Assembly: GCF_000376785.1 (NCBI RefSeq)
Contig: NZ_AQXX01000134.1
Location: 1 to 64,000, forward strand
DNA from: Hahella ganghwensis DSM 17046
GTDB taxonomy: Bacteria; Pseudomonadota; Gammaproteobacteria; Pseudomonadales; Oleiphilaceae
Direction: 5' to 3'
DNA: 64,000 nucleotides
In this document: positions 26,419 to 36,155 of the stretch, one piece after another
How the letters are laid out: each line of letters starts with the position of its first letter
How positions within the stretch are numbered: the stretch's first letter is position 1
The notes under the pieces: generated by a model
Told to the model about the DNA's origin: nothing
Databases searched by the model: none
What the model saw: the letters and a program-made list of their open reading frames with translations, nothing else
Program-made: the position numbers and the translations under genes

Positions 26419-26809
26419 AAACGTCGTGATATCTGGTCAGGGTGTCACTCAACCGGTGATTATTGAAATATAAGCGGTCTGGGCTATATGTCGAAACAAG
26501 TGGTCAGGGTAGCTGGTTGTCGATGAATATTCCAATCCCCTGCGCAGATGCGGCGTAGTGTTTTATGGAGGTTTGACGTAAGCGTCTGTCGGTTATCGAT
26601 TGATAGCGGCTGCCTTCTGCTGGCTGGTCGTTGTGATCACGGCTTTCGACTGAACTGTCAGATGCCAATAATAGGTTGGCTGAAATATGATCAAGGTAGT
26701 GTTGTATTGCCTTTCTTGCGATATAATGCGCACCCATTTTTTAAGTCCCGGCGCAATTTGATTTAAGTTGTCCGGGAAAATTAGATCTCGTAGATGCAAG
26801 GTGTGATAC
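26419..26809. other. Intergenic region DnaJ-related gene / ttcA
   Basis: The only coding candidate is the doubtful 77-codon frame at 26504-26737. A clean TATAAT at 26722-26727 is a plausible ttcA -10, without a good -35. Nothing else stands out. Confidence 0.4.
26504..26737 (-). CDS. Possible small hypothetical protein (77 residues)
   Basis: An ATG-started frame lies alone in the 391-bp gap between the DnaJ-related gene and ttcA, opposite to ttcA. It begins MGAHYIARKAIQHYLDHIS. No family is recognised, and the ribosome site (GGGAC region) is weak. Its 5' end overlaps the TATAAT inferred for ttcA. It may be chance. Confidence 0.25.
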   Translation of the reverse strand: MGAHYIARKAIQHYLDHISANLLLASDSSVESRDHNDQPAEGSRYQSITDRRLRQTSIKHYAASAQGIGIFIDNQLP

Positions 26810-27679
26810 ATGACAGCCGCAATGAAGTCGGAAATCGGTCAGCGTGAACGATTGGAGCGTAACAAGCTTCAGAAACTGCTACGCCGGAATGTTGGGCGTG
26901 CGATCGCTGATTTTAATATGATTGAAGACGGTGACAAAGTCATGTGCTGCTTGTCCGGTGGTAAAGACTCTTATGCCATGCTGGATATCCTGTTGAATCT
27001 GCAGAAACATGCGCCGATCAGTTTTGAAATCATCGCTGTTAACCTGGATCAGAAACAGCCCGGTTTCCCAGAACATGTTCTCCCGGATTATCTCAAGTCT
27101 ATTGGGGTTGAGTTCTATGTCATTGAGCGGGATACCTATAGCATTGTGAAAGATAAAGTCCCGGAGGGAAAAACCACCTGTGGCTTATGTTCGCGTTTAC
27201 GCCGTGGAATACTCTATGATTTTGCAGTCGAACATGGCTGCACAAAGATCGCCTTGGGCCATCACCGGGATGACATCATGGAAACGCTTTTCCTGAACAT
27301 GTTCTATGGCGGCAAAATGAAAGCCATGCCTCCCAAGCTGAAGAGTGATGATGGTCGGAATATTGTCATTCGGCCGATGGCTTATTGTCGTGAAAAGGAT
27401 ATTGAGCGGTATGCTCAAATCAGAGAGTTCCCCATCATTCCCTGTAATCTTTGTGGCTCTCAGGAAGACCTTCAAAGACAAAATATCAAGATGATGCTGC
27501 AGGATTGGGATAAGCGATTCCCAGGACGTCTCGAAAATATGTTCCGGTCTATGCAGAATGTGCTGCCTTCCCACCTTGCGGACACTTATTTGTACGATTT
27601 TAACAAGTTGGAGCACTATAAGCGGGATGACGCCGCTGACATGGGCGGATTGGAGCCGATTAATATTCTCAATATTTAG
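26810..27679 (+). CDS. ttcA: tRNA cytidine(32) 2-sulfurtransferase
   Basis: TtcA thiolates C32 of certain tRNAs using ATP and a [4Fe-4S] cluster. The 289-residue product has the PP-loop [13 protein letters not shown] and the two CxxC pairs that bind the cluster ([11 protein letters not shown] and CNLCGSQ). The [20 protein letters not shown] block is the family hallmark. Length is usual (E. coli 311). It is transcribed alone, from a TATAAT at 26722-26727, and ends at an intrinsic terminator. Confidence 0.96.
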   Translation: MTAAMKSEIGQRERLERNKLQKLLRRNVGRAIADFNMIEDGDKVMCCLSGGKDSYAMLDILLNLQKHAPISFEIIAVNLDQKQPGFPEHVLPDYLKSIGVEFYVIERDTYSIVKDKVPEGKTTCGLCSRLRRGILYDFAVEHGCTKIALGHHRDDIMETLFLNMFYGGKMKAMPPKLKSDDGRNIVIRPMAYCREKDIERYAQIREFPIIPCNLCGSQEDLQRQNIKMMLQDWDKRFPGRLENMFRSMQNVLPSHLADTYLYDFNKLEHYKRDDAADMGGLEPINILNI

Positions 27680-27845
27680 TTGCTCTGCACATTCGTAAGA
27701 CCCAGAGCGGTTCTCAAATATTAGCTGCGAGAGCAGAAGTGACGTGTGATGGGAAAGGCTCTGAGTGTCTCATCAATTGTTAATGGGAGTTATTTGATTT
27801 TGTCCCATTAATCGAGTTTCTGTTTGCACAAATTGCAGCTAGGTG

Positions 27846-27870
27846 AACCAGCCTTTGGGCTGGTTTTTTT
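27846..27870 (+). terminator. Terminator of ttcA
   Basis: AACCAGCC (27846-27853) pairs with GGCTGGTT (27858-27865) over TTTG, followed by T to 27870. It lies about 170 bp after the ttcA stop, and its T tract touches the stop of the convergent permease gene. Confidence 0.88.
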
Positions 27871-28594
27871 ATGTCAGGCGATAGATGGCGCCAGAGAGGG
27901 CAGCAATTCCTGAAATACAGCATAGCCAGAGCATAATGGGGCGGAATCTCCCTGCATCCACAAATCCTCTTGAATGCTGACCGAAATAGAAGCCAAGCAG
28001 TGCACATGGCAAAAAAGACAAGCTTTCCCAGAGTAGCTCGTTGGTCAGCAAACCGGTTAGGGCATAGCTGATCAGACTCACGACGCAGCTGTAGGTGAAA
28101 TAGAGTGACAGGTTGGCTCTAACGGTTTTCGGGGCATCATGCTGCATGATGAGTGCCATTGGCGGACCGCCGATTGAGGTCGTCGTACCTGTTATTCCGC
28201 TGACAAAACCGGCAATTCCCAGTCGGGTCGGAGTTGCTTCAAATCGTGTGCCTTTGATGCTGATAATGACGGCTGAGATAACACAGGCTGATACAAATAC
28301 CTGCAGCCAGGCGACGTTCAACTGTATTAGTAGCCATGCTCCAATAGCTGTTCCTGGAAGGCGTGCAATAAACGGAGATAGCATCCTGCTGGCTTCCAAA
28401 TGTTGTCGTTGGTTCCAGGTGTTGATAATACTGAGAAATAACGCTGTGACGGTTATGGTTACGGGAACCCAGTCAGGGTTTATGAGTACCATAATCGGGG
28501 CTGCAATCACTGCCATACCGAAACCGGCAGCTGTCTGAATCCAGCATCCCAAAAACAGACTGACGGCAGAAATGATCCAGGGTATCAGTTCCAT
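27869..28594 (-). CDS. TSUP-family (TauE/SafE) membrane permease
   Basis: The 241-residue protein is almost entirely hydrophobic, with about seven to eight membrane segments. Its duplicated architecture shows the TSUP marks AAGFGMAVIAAPIM in the first half and GFVSGITGTTTSIGGPP in the second. TSUP proteins export or import sulfite, sulfoacetate or other organosulfur or carboxylate anions. The substrate cannot be read from the sequence, and no sulfur genes lie nearby. Confidence 0.85.
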   Translation of the reverse strand: MELIPWIISAVSLFLGCWIQTAAGFGMAVIAAPIMVLINPDWVPVTITVTALFLSIINTWNQRQHLEASRMLSPFIARLPGTAIGAWLLIQLNVAWLQVFVSACVISAVIISIKGTRFEATPTRLGIAGFVSGITGTTTSIGGPPMALIMQHDAPKTVRANLSLYFTYSCVVSLISYALTGLLTNELLWESLSFLPCALLGFYFGQHSRGFVDAGRFRPIMLWLCCISGIAALSGAIYRLT

Positions 28595-28713
28595 AGGCTT
28601 TCCCGGTGACGCGTTGCGTCATTGTCAGGTGGGGAGGGGCGACAAGATATAAAGTAGCCTGATGCTGCAGAATCGATAATACATGCAGGAAGGCTTGGTG
28701 CATGAATATCAGT

Positions 28714-29280
28714 CTATGGCTTAGAATCAGTTCCTGCGATACGCAGATATGCTAATTTCAGTAGAGCAGCCAGACTTAATCCGTCGGTAATCTGACCGTT
28801 TAGTGCCATGCTGATAGCGTCGTCCAGAGGAAGTCTCCTGACTGTCAGCTGTTCGGTATCATCGGGCTCCCAGCCCGCCTGGGTGAGCTTGCGGGCAATA
28901 TAGACAATGCCCTGTTCATCCGTAACACAGTTGCTCGTATGTGCCTGGAGTAATTCCTCAAATTCATCGGCGATCAGGCCGGTCTCTTCTCTGAGTTCCC
29001 TTCGGGCTCCCTCGATTACCCATTCGTCGGCGGGAACTCCGCCCATGGGAATTTCCCAGCTGAAGTTGTCTGTAGCATATCTGTATTGGCCAACGAGCCA
29101 GGTATGATCCTGCTCGTCAACCGGAATAATGCCGACAGCCCGGTGCTTCATGTGAATGAGGCCATATATGCCCGGCTTGCCTGTAGGAGCAATAACTTCG
29201 CGATGCTCTACACGAATCCAGGGGTTGTCGTAGACCTGGTTGGTTGACAGCGTTTGCCAGGGATTTTCTGGTTTGGTCAT
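28714..29280 (-). CDS. Nudix hydrolase (ADP-ribose pyrophosphatase-like)
   Basis: The 188-residue protein has a complete Nudix box: G-x5-E-x7-REL-REETGL, spanning the GGVPADEWVIEGARR region. The preceding fold (VGQYRYATDNFSWEIPMGG) resembles ADP-ribose/nucleotide-sugar pyrophosphatases. It begins MTKPENPWQTLSTNQVYDNPWI, an opening common in this subfamily. The substrate is not determinable. The stop of the gene lies 119 bp past the permease start, and the lytic transglycosylase gene precedes it by 11 bp, so the two are likely cotranscribed after proS. Confidence 0.88.
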   Translation of the reverse strand: MTKPENPWQTLSTNQVYDNPWIRVEHREVIAPTGKPGIYGLIHMKHRAVGIIPVDEQDHTWLVGQYRYATDNFSWEIPMGGVPADEWVIEGARRELREETGLIADEFEELLQAHTSNCVTDEQGIVYIARKLTQAGWEPDDTEQLTVRRLPLDDAISMALNGQITDGLSLAALLKLAYLRIAGTDSKP

Positions 29281-29291
29281 AAGTTGGGGGG

Positions 29292-29900
29292 TCAGTATTT
29301 TACGAACCAGTAGCGTTCCCAGGCATTCATGACCTTTTCCGGATACCAGGTCTTGCCAAGACTGCCATTATACCGGGCCAGGGCTCTTATTAGATTGCCT
29401 TTCTCTCGATCAAGATAGTGCTTGAGGATGGTGCACCCATACCGAAGGTTAGTGCTGGTACTCATCAGGTTGTCACCAGGACGTCCGATTTCTTCTTTCC
29501 AGAAAGGCATAACCTGCATAAACCCCTGAGCGCCGACCCGACTGATTGCAAACCGGTTGAAAAGGCTCTCAACATGAATCACCGAGAGAACCAGTTCTGG
29601 ACTGAGGTCGGCTCTACTGGCCTCCAGGTGAACGAGTTTGAGAAACTCCAATCGATCCTTGGGGTCTTTGATGTATCTTTCCATCCGCGTGGACATATCT
29701 ACGAGCCAGACTTCTGCATCAAAACGGTCGACGAAACTCTCTGTTTCATTGACGGTTTTTATTAGCGTTTTCCGAAGTTCTGGATCCGGCTGCTGCTGAT
29801 TTGCCTGCGCATATGCCAGAGGCAACAGCAGCATCAGAAAAAGAGCCAGTGCCCGAGATATCAAATGGCGCCTTCCCGGACGCCTGGTCAGATCTTTCAT
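29292..29900 (-). CDS. Secreted lytic transglycosylase, SLT domain
   Basis: Lytic transglycosylases cleave peptidoglycan between MurNAc and GlcNAc with formation of 1,6-anhydroMurNAc. The 202-residue protein has an N-terminal signal (ALALFLMLLLPLAYAQA) after an arginine-rich start and an SLT domain at about 90-200. The catalytic Glu is in SVIHVESLF; AISRVGAQGFMQVMP and LARYNGSLG are the other family motifs. It lies 23 bp after proS, as it does in pseudomonads, and 11 bp before the Nudix gene. Confidence 0.92.
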   Translation of the reverse strand: MKDLTRRPGRRHLISRALALFLMLLLPLAYAQANQQQPDPELRKTLIKTVNETESFVDRFDAEVWLVDMSTRMERYIKDPKDRLEFLKLVHLEASRADLSPELVLSVIHVESLFNRFAISRVGAQGFMQVMPFWKEEIGRPGDNLMSTSTNLRYGCTILKHYLDREKGNLIRALARYNGSLGKTWYPEKVMNAWERYWFVKY

Positions 29901-29923
29901 TATTTGCTCTTGTCGTACTACGA

Positions 29924-31645
29924 TTATTGAAGCTTGCTCAGTACAAAGTCTAGTACATTATCCACATCGATATCTGTGCTGTCGGTATCACGGCGGCCCT
30001 TGTATTCCACCGTACCCTGGCCGAGCCCGCGATCACTGATGACCACACGGTGAGGTATACCAATCAGTTCCATATCGGCAAATTTTACGCCGGGCCGTTC
30101 GTTGCGGTCATCCAGGAGAACATCGATACCTGCTTTCTGCAGGTCTGCATAAAGCGTTTCTGCTTTATCCCTGACGACTTCAGATTTGTGCATGTTCAAT
30201 GGCACCAGCACCACTTCAAACGGTGCAAGAGCAGAGGGCAGTATCATGCCTTTATCATCATGGTTCTGTTCGACAGCGGCAGCAACCACGCGACTGACGC
30301 CAATGCCGTAGCAGCCCATCTGCATAACAGTGGCCTTACCATTTTCATCCAGAACGGTTGCGTTCAATTCTTTGCTGTATTTATCTCCGAGTTTGAAGAC
30401 GTGGCCGACTTCGATACCTTTTTTGATGACCAGCGTGCCCTTGCCATCAGGGCTTGGATCACCTTCCCGCACATTGCGCAGGTCTGCGATTTCCTGTAAT
30501 TCACAGTCGCGGCCCCAGTTGACATGGGTAAAGTGGAAATCATCTTCATTGGCCCCGCAGACGAAATCAGCCAGTATGGCTGCACTGCGGTCAACAATGG
30601 TGCGAACAGGAAGGTTCACAGGGCCAATTGAGCCGAGTGTACAGCCGAGTGCATTTTTGATGTCTTCTTCGCTTGCCATCGTTAGTGGGCTTGCCACGCC
30701 GGGAATTTTTTCTGCCTTAATTTCGTTCAGCGTATGGTCTCCACGGAGAACCAGTGCTACCAGTGGGGTGGGTTTGCCTTCCTCGGCCTCGCCCTGAACG
30801 ATTAGAGTTTTCACAGAAACTTCTGTGGGAAGGTTCAGAAATTTGCTCAGCTGCTCGATTGTTTTCTGACTGGGAGTGGCAACTTTCTGCATTTCACCGC
30901 CGGGAGCAGGGGCTTCTGCTGCTGAAGGAAGGGCTTCAGCCATCTCAATGTTGGCGGCGAAATCGCTTTCGGTACTGAATGCGATGAAGTCTTCACCTGA
31001 GTCAGCCAGAACATGAAACTCGTGTGAAGCGGAGCCGCCTATGCTGCCGCTGTCAGCCTGTACCGGGCGAAAATCCAGTCCGAAGCGCTGAAATATCCGG
31101 GTATAAGTGTCATACATGACCTGATAGGTCTCATCCAGTGAAGCAGCATCAATATGGAATGAATATGCGTCTTTCATAAGGAATTCCCGAGCCCTCATGA
31201 CGCCGAAGCGCGGACGCCGCTCGTCCCGGAACTTGGTCTGAATCTGATAGAAGTTGGCCGGCAGCTCTTTGTAGCTTTTCAGCTCGTTTCGCACCATGTC
31301 GGTTATCACTTCCTCATGGGTCGGTCCGACACAAAAGTCCCGGTCGTGGCGATCCTTGATGCGCAGAAGCTCTTTACCGTATTGCTCCCACCGGCCGGAT
31401 TCCTGCCATAATTCCGCAGGTTGTACGGCAGGCATCAGAACTTCCTGAGCTCCTGAACGGTCCATTTCCTCGCGAACGATTCGCTCCACCTTGCGAAGCA
31501 CTTTCAAGCCAAGCGGCAGCCAGGTGTATAAGCCTGATGCCAGTTTACGGATCATACCGGCCCTGAGCATTAGCTGATGGCTGATGACTTCCGCATCTGC
31601 AGGGGTTTCCTTGAGGGTGGCTATCAAATATCGGCTTGCACGCAT
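29924..31645 (-). CDS. proS: Prolyl-tRNA synthetase (bacterial type with editing domain)
   Basis: Class II synthetase charging tRNA-Pro. The 573-residue protein starts [19 protein letters not shown]. Motif 2 is in the [17 protein letters not shown] block, and the YbaK-like insertion (about 235-390, with KTLIVQGE and [13 protein letters not shown]) edits mischarged Ala-tRNA. Motif 3 ([13 protein letters not shown]) and the C-terminal anticodon domain follow. E. coli ProS has 572 residues. First gene of a proS-SLT-Nudix unit. Confidence 0.98.
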   Translation of the reverse strand: MRASRYLIATLKETPADAEVISHQLMLRAGMIRKLASGLYTWLPLGLKVLRKVERIVREEMDRSGAQEVLMPAVQPAELWQESGRWEQYGKELLRIKDRHDRDFCVGPTHEEVITDMVRNELKSYKELPANFYQIQTKFRDERRPRFGVMRAREFLMKDAYSFHIDAASLDETYQVMYDTYTRIFQRFGLDFRPVQADSGSIGGSASHEFHVLADSGEDFIAFSTESDFAANIEMAEALPSAAEAPAPGGEMQKVATPSQKTIEQLSKFLNLPTEVSVKTLIVQGEAEEGKPTPLVALVLRGDHTLNEIKAEKIPGVASPLTMASEEDIKNALGCTLGSIGPVNLPVRTIVDRSAAILADFVCGANEDDFHFTHVNWGRDCELQEIADLRNVREGDPSPDGKGTLVIKKGIEVGHVFKLGDKYSKELNATVLDENGKATVMQMGCYGIGVSRVVAAAVEQNHDDKGMILPSALAPFEVVLVPLNMHKSEVVRDKAETLYADLQKAGIDVLLDDRNERPGVKFADMELIGIPHRVVISDRGLGQGTVEYKGRRDTDSTDIDVDNVLDFVLSKLQ

Positions 31646-31906
31646 AGAATCTGGCCTTCTGGTATACAGGAGTTGTTATATCCGGTTGACGTTGAGATTG
31701 TCGGCGCCTGAAGTCTGTCGTTAAAATATATGCGCTGGCAATCTCGGTAATTATTTCCTGAATATTTTGTCAGGTAATTTGAACTTGTCCTCAGACGACA
31801 AAATCCAAGCCCGTTATTGTAAGAATGATTGGTTGGCGCGTACAGTAAGCAAACCAATAAAATAGTATGCTGGCCAATAAAAAATGAAAGTATGCAGGAA
31901 CTGTCG

Positions 31907-32341
31907 ATGAAGTTGACGGCACAGGAAATTGAAAGCCTGATCGGGGAGGGCGTCCCCATGGCCGGTTTGATCGGGTTTCAGGTGGTAAATGTGACTGCAG
32001 AACACACGGTGACCAGGATACCGTTTAATGACAACTGGATTCGGCCTGGAGGTACTATTTCAGGCCCGGTGATTATGGCGCTGGCGGATGCATCCATGTA
32101 TGCCATTATTCTGGCGGCACTGGGTAAAGCCGAGATGGCCGTTACGAGCAATATCAATATCAATTTTTTGCGCCGGCCGGATCCTGCAGATTTATACGGT
32201 AAGGCCACACTTTTGAGGCTGGGAAAGCGTCTTGCCTTCTGCGAAGTGAATTTATTTACTGGCTCCGATCGTGAACTGGTGGCGCATGCTACCGGTAGCT
32301 ATGCCTTGCCAGGCAAGGGTTTCGGGGCTGAAATGGAATGA
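31907..32341 (+). CDS. PaaI-like hotdog-fold thioesterase
   Basis: The chosen ATG at 31907 has CAGGA seven bases upstream and gives a 144-residue protein starting MKLTAQEIESLIGEG; ATGs and other starts upstream (31892, 31829) lack ribosome sites. The hotdog-fold core is visible: NDNWIRPGGTISGPVIMALADASMY, with the Asp of the central helix, and TSNININFLRRP. This is the acyl-CoA thioesterase class similar to PaaI/DUF4442. The substrate is unknown. The gene diverges from proS, and a TetR regulator follows 180 bp downstream. Confidence 0.82.
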   Translation: MKLTAQEIESLIGEGVPMAGLIGFQVVNVTAEHTVTRIPFNDNWIRPGGTISGPVIMALADASMYAIILAALGKAEMAVTSNININFLRRPDPADLYGKATLLRLGKRLAFCEVNLFTGSDRELVAHATGSYALPGKGFGAEME

Positions 32342-32521
32342 TTTGTTAAGAGAAAGGAGGAAAACTAAAGAATTTGTAATTTAGCTAATAGTCTGAATCT
32401 GGCGACAAAGTCAGAAAGCACCGTATAATATCGCCTGAGCAGCAACCTATAAAACCTCCGAACAGGGCTTAAAGACGTTACGGATAATGTGTACAAATGC
32501 TGCCGGAACCTTAAAGTATAA

Positions 32522-33184
32522 ATGCCAATGGATGACAATATTATGAATTATACCGCCAGTCATCCGGGTGAGACACTGTCGCATTTAGAGCAGCGTCGCA
32601 CACCGGTACAGGATCGTAGTCGCGAAAGAGTCGAATTAATCCTAAATGAAGCGTCACAATTAATCAGCGAGGTAGGGGTTCAGGGAATAAAAACCTCAGA
32701 GATTGCTCGGAGAGCAGAGATTTCCTTGGCCTCTCTTTATCGCTACTTTCCCAATAAAGCTTCCATCGTCAAAGCGCTTGCTGAACGACATATGGAGAAG
32801 CTTGCCAGTGTGCTCAAAGAACTGGTCGATCAGCTCAATTTCGACGATGGTTTTGATCAATTGATCGATACCTATGCCGAATTCTACCGCTCTGAGCCCG
32901 GATACAAGGAAATCTGGTCCGGCGTTGAGGCAATGCCTGAACTGCAGGAGCTGGATTTGGGCGAGCTGTTTGACAATGCCCAACTGATTTCCGAAAAAGT
33001 TCAGGCGCTATGTCCTGAAATGGATAAAGAGCGGTTGTGGTTAATGTGTGTCATGATTCCCCGTACTTGCTCTGGCATCATGAGACTGGCCATGACCATG
33101 GAGCCTCAGCAAGAGGAAATCATGCGTAATGAACTCAAGATGATGGTTCGTCATTATCTGAGGGCCAGGCTTAAAGATTGCTGA
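32522..33184 (+). CDS. TetR/AcrR-family transcriptional regulator
   Basis: The 220-residue protein has an N-terminal TetR helix-turn-helix domain (about 33-80; GVQGIKTSEIARRAEIS then LASLYRYFPNKASIVKAL), followed by an all-helical ligand domain. The effector is not evident. A TATAAT at 32424-32429 lies about 90 bp before the start. The upstream neighbour is a thioesterase, so an acyl-CoA-type ligand is possible, but this is inference only. Confidence 0.9.
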   Translation: MPMDDNIMNYTASHPGETLSHLEQRRTPVQDRSRERVELILNEASQLISEVGVQGIKTSEIARRAEISLASLYRYFPNKASIVKALAERHMEKLASVLKELVDQLNFDDGFDQLIDTYAEFYRSEPGYKEIWSGVEAMPELQELDLGELFDNAQLISEKVQALCPEMDKERLWLMCVMIPRTCSGIMRLAMTMEPQQEEIMRNELKMMVRHYLRARLKDC

Positions 33185-33261
33185 TCTGTATTTTTGATCA
33201 GGAGTCAGCGTAAGGGCGGGTATTTCAATCTACCCGCTCTTGCCGATTTCACTGAATCAGA

Positions 33262-34155
33262 TCAGACGACATCTTTCAGTGCATCTTCCAACGTATCAAA
33301 TTTAAAAGTGTAGTGTTCCTCGTCGAGGAGACGTTGCGGCACAGCTTTTTGTCCAGTGGTCAGCAGCCTGCCCATTTCACCGAACATCAAGTTGATGGCC
33401 ATGGTGGGCATGGGGATGATAGAAGGGCGGTGCAAAACTGAGCCCAGTGTCTTGGCAAATTCGGCGTTTGTTACAGGTGTGGGGCCAACGGCATTGTAAG
33501 GGCCTTTGCATTGTGAATGGTTGAGCAGGTAAAGAATGATGCTGACCAGATCCTGAATATGAATCCATGGCATCCACTGTCGTCCTGATCCCATTTTCCC
33601 TCCCAGACCTATTTTGAAGGCTGGCAGCATCTTGTCTAAAAAGCCGCCTTTTCCAACCACCAGACCAATTCTAGGTATGGCGACTCTTATGCCAAGAGCC
33701 TCTGCTCTTAGGGCTTCATTTTCCCAGTTGCTACACAATTCATGGGTGAATTCCTGGTTAGGTGGGGTGCTCTCGTTAACTATGTTGTCTTTTTGGTCAC
33801 CGTAAAAGCCGACCGCAGAAGCTGATACTAAAACGCTAGGTTTGGTGGGAAGTTGTGTGAAAAATTCATTAAGTTGATGAGTAATACCGCGTCGGCTTTC
33901 AATCAATAGCTCTTTTCGCTGCTTCGACCAGCGTCGATTGGCGATAGGTTCGCCGGCAAGGTTTACCGCAGCGTCCACATGGCTGCCAATCAGGTTGGTA
34001 TTCAGGGACTCGACGCCCCTGAATTTATCTCCCAGAACTGAGCGAATCTTGTCTGACTTGCGACTTAAGACAGTCACCTCGTGCCCGTCAGCCAGTAATG
34101 CCCGGCAGACCATGCGGCCAATAAATCCTGTTCCTCCTGTCACTAGAACATGCAT
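33262..34155 (-). CDS. TIGR01777-family NAD(P)-dependent sugar epimerase (YfcH-like)
   Basis: A 297-residue short-chain dehydrogenase-type protein. It begins with a Rossmann glycine motif (VLVTGGTGFIGRMVC) and has the family marks NLAGEPIANRRW and SASAVGFYGD (Ser and Tyr-containing active-site region), WEN, and the C-terminal DUF1731-like RLLDEEHYTFKF. It is the YfcH/SulA-like extended SDR group, whose physiological reaction is not established. It is 29 bp downstream of the chelatase gene on the same strand. Confidence 0.9.
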   Translation of the reverse strand: MHVLVTGGTGFIGRMVCRALLADGHEVTVLSRKSDKIRSVLGDKFRGVESLNTNLIGSHVDAAVNLAGEPIANRRWSKQRKELLIESRRGITHQLNEFFTQLPTKPSVLVSASAVGFYGDQKDNIVNESTPPNQEFTHELCSNWENEALRAEALGIRVAIPRIGLVVGKGGFLDKMLPAFKIGLGGKMGSGRQWMPWIHIQDLVSIILYLLNHSQCKGPYNAVGPTPVTNAEFAKTLGSVLHRPSIIPMPTMAINLMFGEMGRLLTTGQKAVPQRLLDEEHYTFKFDTLEDALKDVV

Positions 34156-34184
34156 GAGTCGCTCCTTGAATATCTGTGATATTT

Positions 34185-34616
34185 CTAACGATACTCCTGC
34201 TGGGAGGCTTCGCCAATATCTGCTTGCTGATGCTCTGATAATAGGCTTCCGACCAAGTGTTTGATCATGGATCTGAACTGTCTCTGCTCTCCAAGGGCTG
34301 GGAGGAGATCAATGTTGACGTTAAACCGTTCCTGTAGTGGTGGGAGCATGGCCGGAACATCAAACTTTAAATGTTTCCCAGTAGCAAAGAACAGAGGAAG
34401 AATGGCAATGCGCTTTGCGCCTTTGGCGCTGGCCTCCTGAACTGCTTCATCGATATTGGGGGTAGAGAGCTCCATAAAGGCAACGGAGACAGAGGGGAAG
34501 TCATTGATCAGTTGTTTTTCGAGCTCTTTAAAAGGGGCTGCCCATTCCGGGTCCCGACTACCGTGCGCGAGCAAAATAGTGTGGTCATATTGGCAGGGTT
34601 GGTTTGATTCGCGCAA
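34185..34616 (-). CDS. Short CbiX/SirB-type sirohydrochlorin chelatase-like protein
   Basis: The 143-residue product resembles single-domain CbiX-small chelatases that insert Co or Fe into sirohydrochlorin: TILLAHGSRDPEW with the metal-binding His, and LPLFFATGKHLKFDVP with the second His. It uses a TTG start supported by GGAGG four bases upstream (plus-strand CCTCC 34621-34625); there is no other start before the conserved HGS motif. Single-domain forms act as dimers. No cobalamin or siroheme genes are near, so its metal and pathway are uncertain. Confidence 0.8.
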   Translation of the reverse strand: MRESNQPCQYDHTILLAHGSRDPEWAAPFKELEKQLINDFPSVSVAFMELSTPNIDEAVQEASAKGAKRIAILPLFFATGKHLKFDVPAMLPPLQERFNVNIDLLPALGEQRQFRSMIKHLVGSLLSEHQQADIGEASQQEYR

Positions 34617-34806
34617 AATGCCTCCAGTGTATTAATGAATGGTTTTACCTTAATACGAGCTTTGTATGTTGTTGGTTTCGTTGACGGTTTAAAAAATGGC
34701 ATTATACCTTTACCGGTATGAAAAGCTGACCCCGTTGATTATTTAGGGTAAATGCCAAATCATTGGTTGGGATGATGGATCAACATCTGGTAATAAAGTA
34801 TGAGAG

Positions 34807-35424
34807 GTGCATAGCACTGTGTGGTCGTCTGATGAGTTTCTTCAGTATTGGTTTGGACCTGATAGAGGAGTGGGAGTGCCTGATTCCCAGGCTCAGAGCC
34901 GGTGGTTCAGCGAAGATAAAAAGTTTGATCGCGAGCTGCGTCGGCGATTCCTGACGACTGTGGTGTTAGCGTCTGAAGGCGGGCTGGATCGCTGGCTCGA
35001 ACAACCTGAAGGCTATCTTGCAATTGTGGTGCTTCTGGATCAGATTTCTCGTCATATCTATCGTGGAACATCAATGGCATACGATAATGATAGAGTTGCC
35101 CGTCAGTACGTGCGGCGAGGTCTGGAAGAAACTGTGGATCAGGAGCTGTCAGTAGTGCAGAGAGTGTTTTTCTACCTGCCATTGACCCATTCGGAAGTTC
35201 TGGAAGATCAGAAGCAAAGTCTGCAGCTTCATGAGGTTTTGGGTAAAGTTTGTGGCGATCGGGAAAAAGCCTTTGTCGACGCTTATCTGCAGGATGCTCG
35301 CACGCGTTATGATGTTATCAGGCAGTTCGGCAGGTTCCCGCATCGAAATAAGGTGTTGAAGAGGGCAAGTCGCCCGGAAGAAGATGTATATCTGGGTGAA
35401 ACCAGGCATGTATTTAATGCCTGA
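34807..35424 (+). CDS. DUF924-family protein
   Basis: A 205-residue protein of unknown function in the DUF924 family, recognisable from DEFLQYWFGPD, LLDQISRHIYRGTS, FFYLPLTHSE and FGRFPHRNKVL. It is helical and TPR-like, with no catalytic site I can name. The start is uncertain: GTG at 34807 or GTG at 34819 (GAGAGG eleven bases before the latter). It is divergent from the CbiX-like gene and stands alone, followed by the tRNA-Gly promoter. Confidence 0.82.
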   Translation: MHSTVWSSDEFLQYWFGPDRGVGVPDSQAQSRWFSEDKKFDRELRRRFLTTVVLASEGGLDRWLEQPEGYLAIVVLLDQISRHIYRGTSMAYDNDRVARQYVRRGLEETVDQELSVVQRVFFYLPLTHSEVLEDQKQSLQLHEVLGKVCGDREKAFVDAYLQDARTRYDVIRQFGRFPHRNKVLKRASRPEEDVYLGETRHVFNA

Positions 35425-35471
35425 GGACCGATCCATTTTTTAAAAAGCAGTAAAAAAGTGAATTTTGATGC

Positions 35472-35500
35472 TTGCGCAGTGATAAAAGAGTCACTATAAT
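35472..35500 (+). promoter_or_regulatory. Sigma-70 promoter of tRNA-Gly
   Basis: TTGCGC (35472-35477), exactly 17 bp, TATAAT (35495-35500), then GCGCCC, a GC-rich stringent-type discriminator. The 5' leader to the tRNA would be about 95 nt. Confidence 0.82.
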
Positions 35501-35600
35501 GCGCCCTCGTTTTCGGTGATCAGCAATTGATTGTCGGGCTAACTGGTTGAATAATATAGGCGATTCAGTCTATTTCAAAAGGTGTTGGCCAAACGTATTT

Positions 35601-35789
<189 letters not shown>

Positions 35790-35917
35790 TCTCGTTTCCT
35801 GCTCCAAATTTTCCTCCTCATTTGTATCTGGCTATCTTGCCTTTGATGTGGGCGACCCCGTTTTTTATTTTTTGGGTTGCGACCGGGCGCTGGTAGGTCT
35901 GGATGGGCAGCCCACAG
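35790..35917 (+). repeat. tRNA-linked tandem repeat, unit 2 (128 bp)
   Basis: Begins TCTCGTTTCCTGCTCCA, one base different from the tRNA 3' end. It keeps AAATT, CCTCCTC, GCGACCCC plus a T tract, GGTTGCGACCGGGCGC and GGTCTGGATGGGCAGCCC in the same order as unit 1, with small indels and many C-to-T differences. Confidence 0.8.
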
Positions 35918-35990
35918 TTTTGTTTTCTTGCTTTAAATTACCTCTCTTGGTTTTATCTTCAGGTATTGCTCCGATAGATGGGATTTGTTG
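35918..35990 (+). repeat. tRNA-linked tandem repeat, unit 3 (partial, degenerate)
   Basis: Begins TTTTGTTTTCTTGCTTTA, the tRNA 3' end with almost every C changed to T. It is followed by AAATTACCTCTC and a weakly similar stretch that fades out around 35985. Confidence 0.6.
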
Positions 35991-36155
35991 GCCGAGCTGA
36001 TCTATTGGGCCGTGTGGCTATTCTTTTTGTGTGAGTGGGAGCTGGAAGAGTTTCGAGCTGAAGGACAGCTTCTTCGAGCCTTTTTAAAAGGAGGAAGAAT
36101 GTCTGTAATCGTCTAAACTAGTTAAAGAAACTGTTACAAATGATTGAGGTTGCGG

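Noticed and set aside
32354-32375. AGGAGG-like tract after the thioesterase
   Set aside because: A strong ribosome site without a usable start or reading frame downstream (a TTG is followed at once by TAA).
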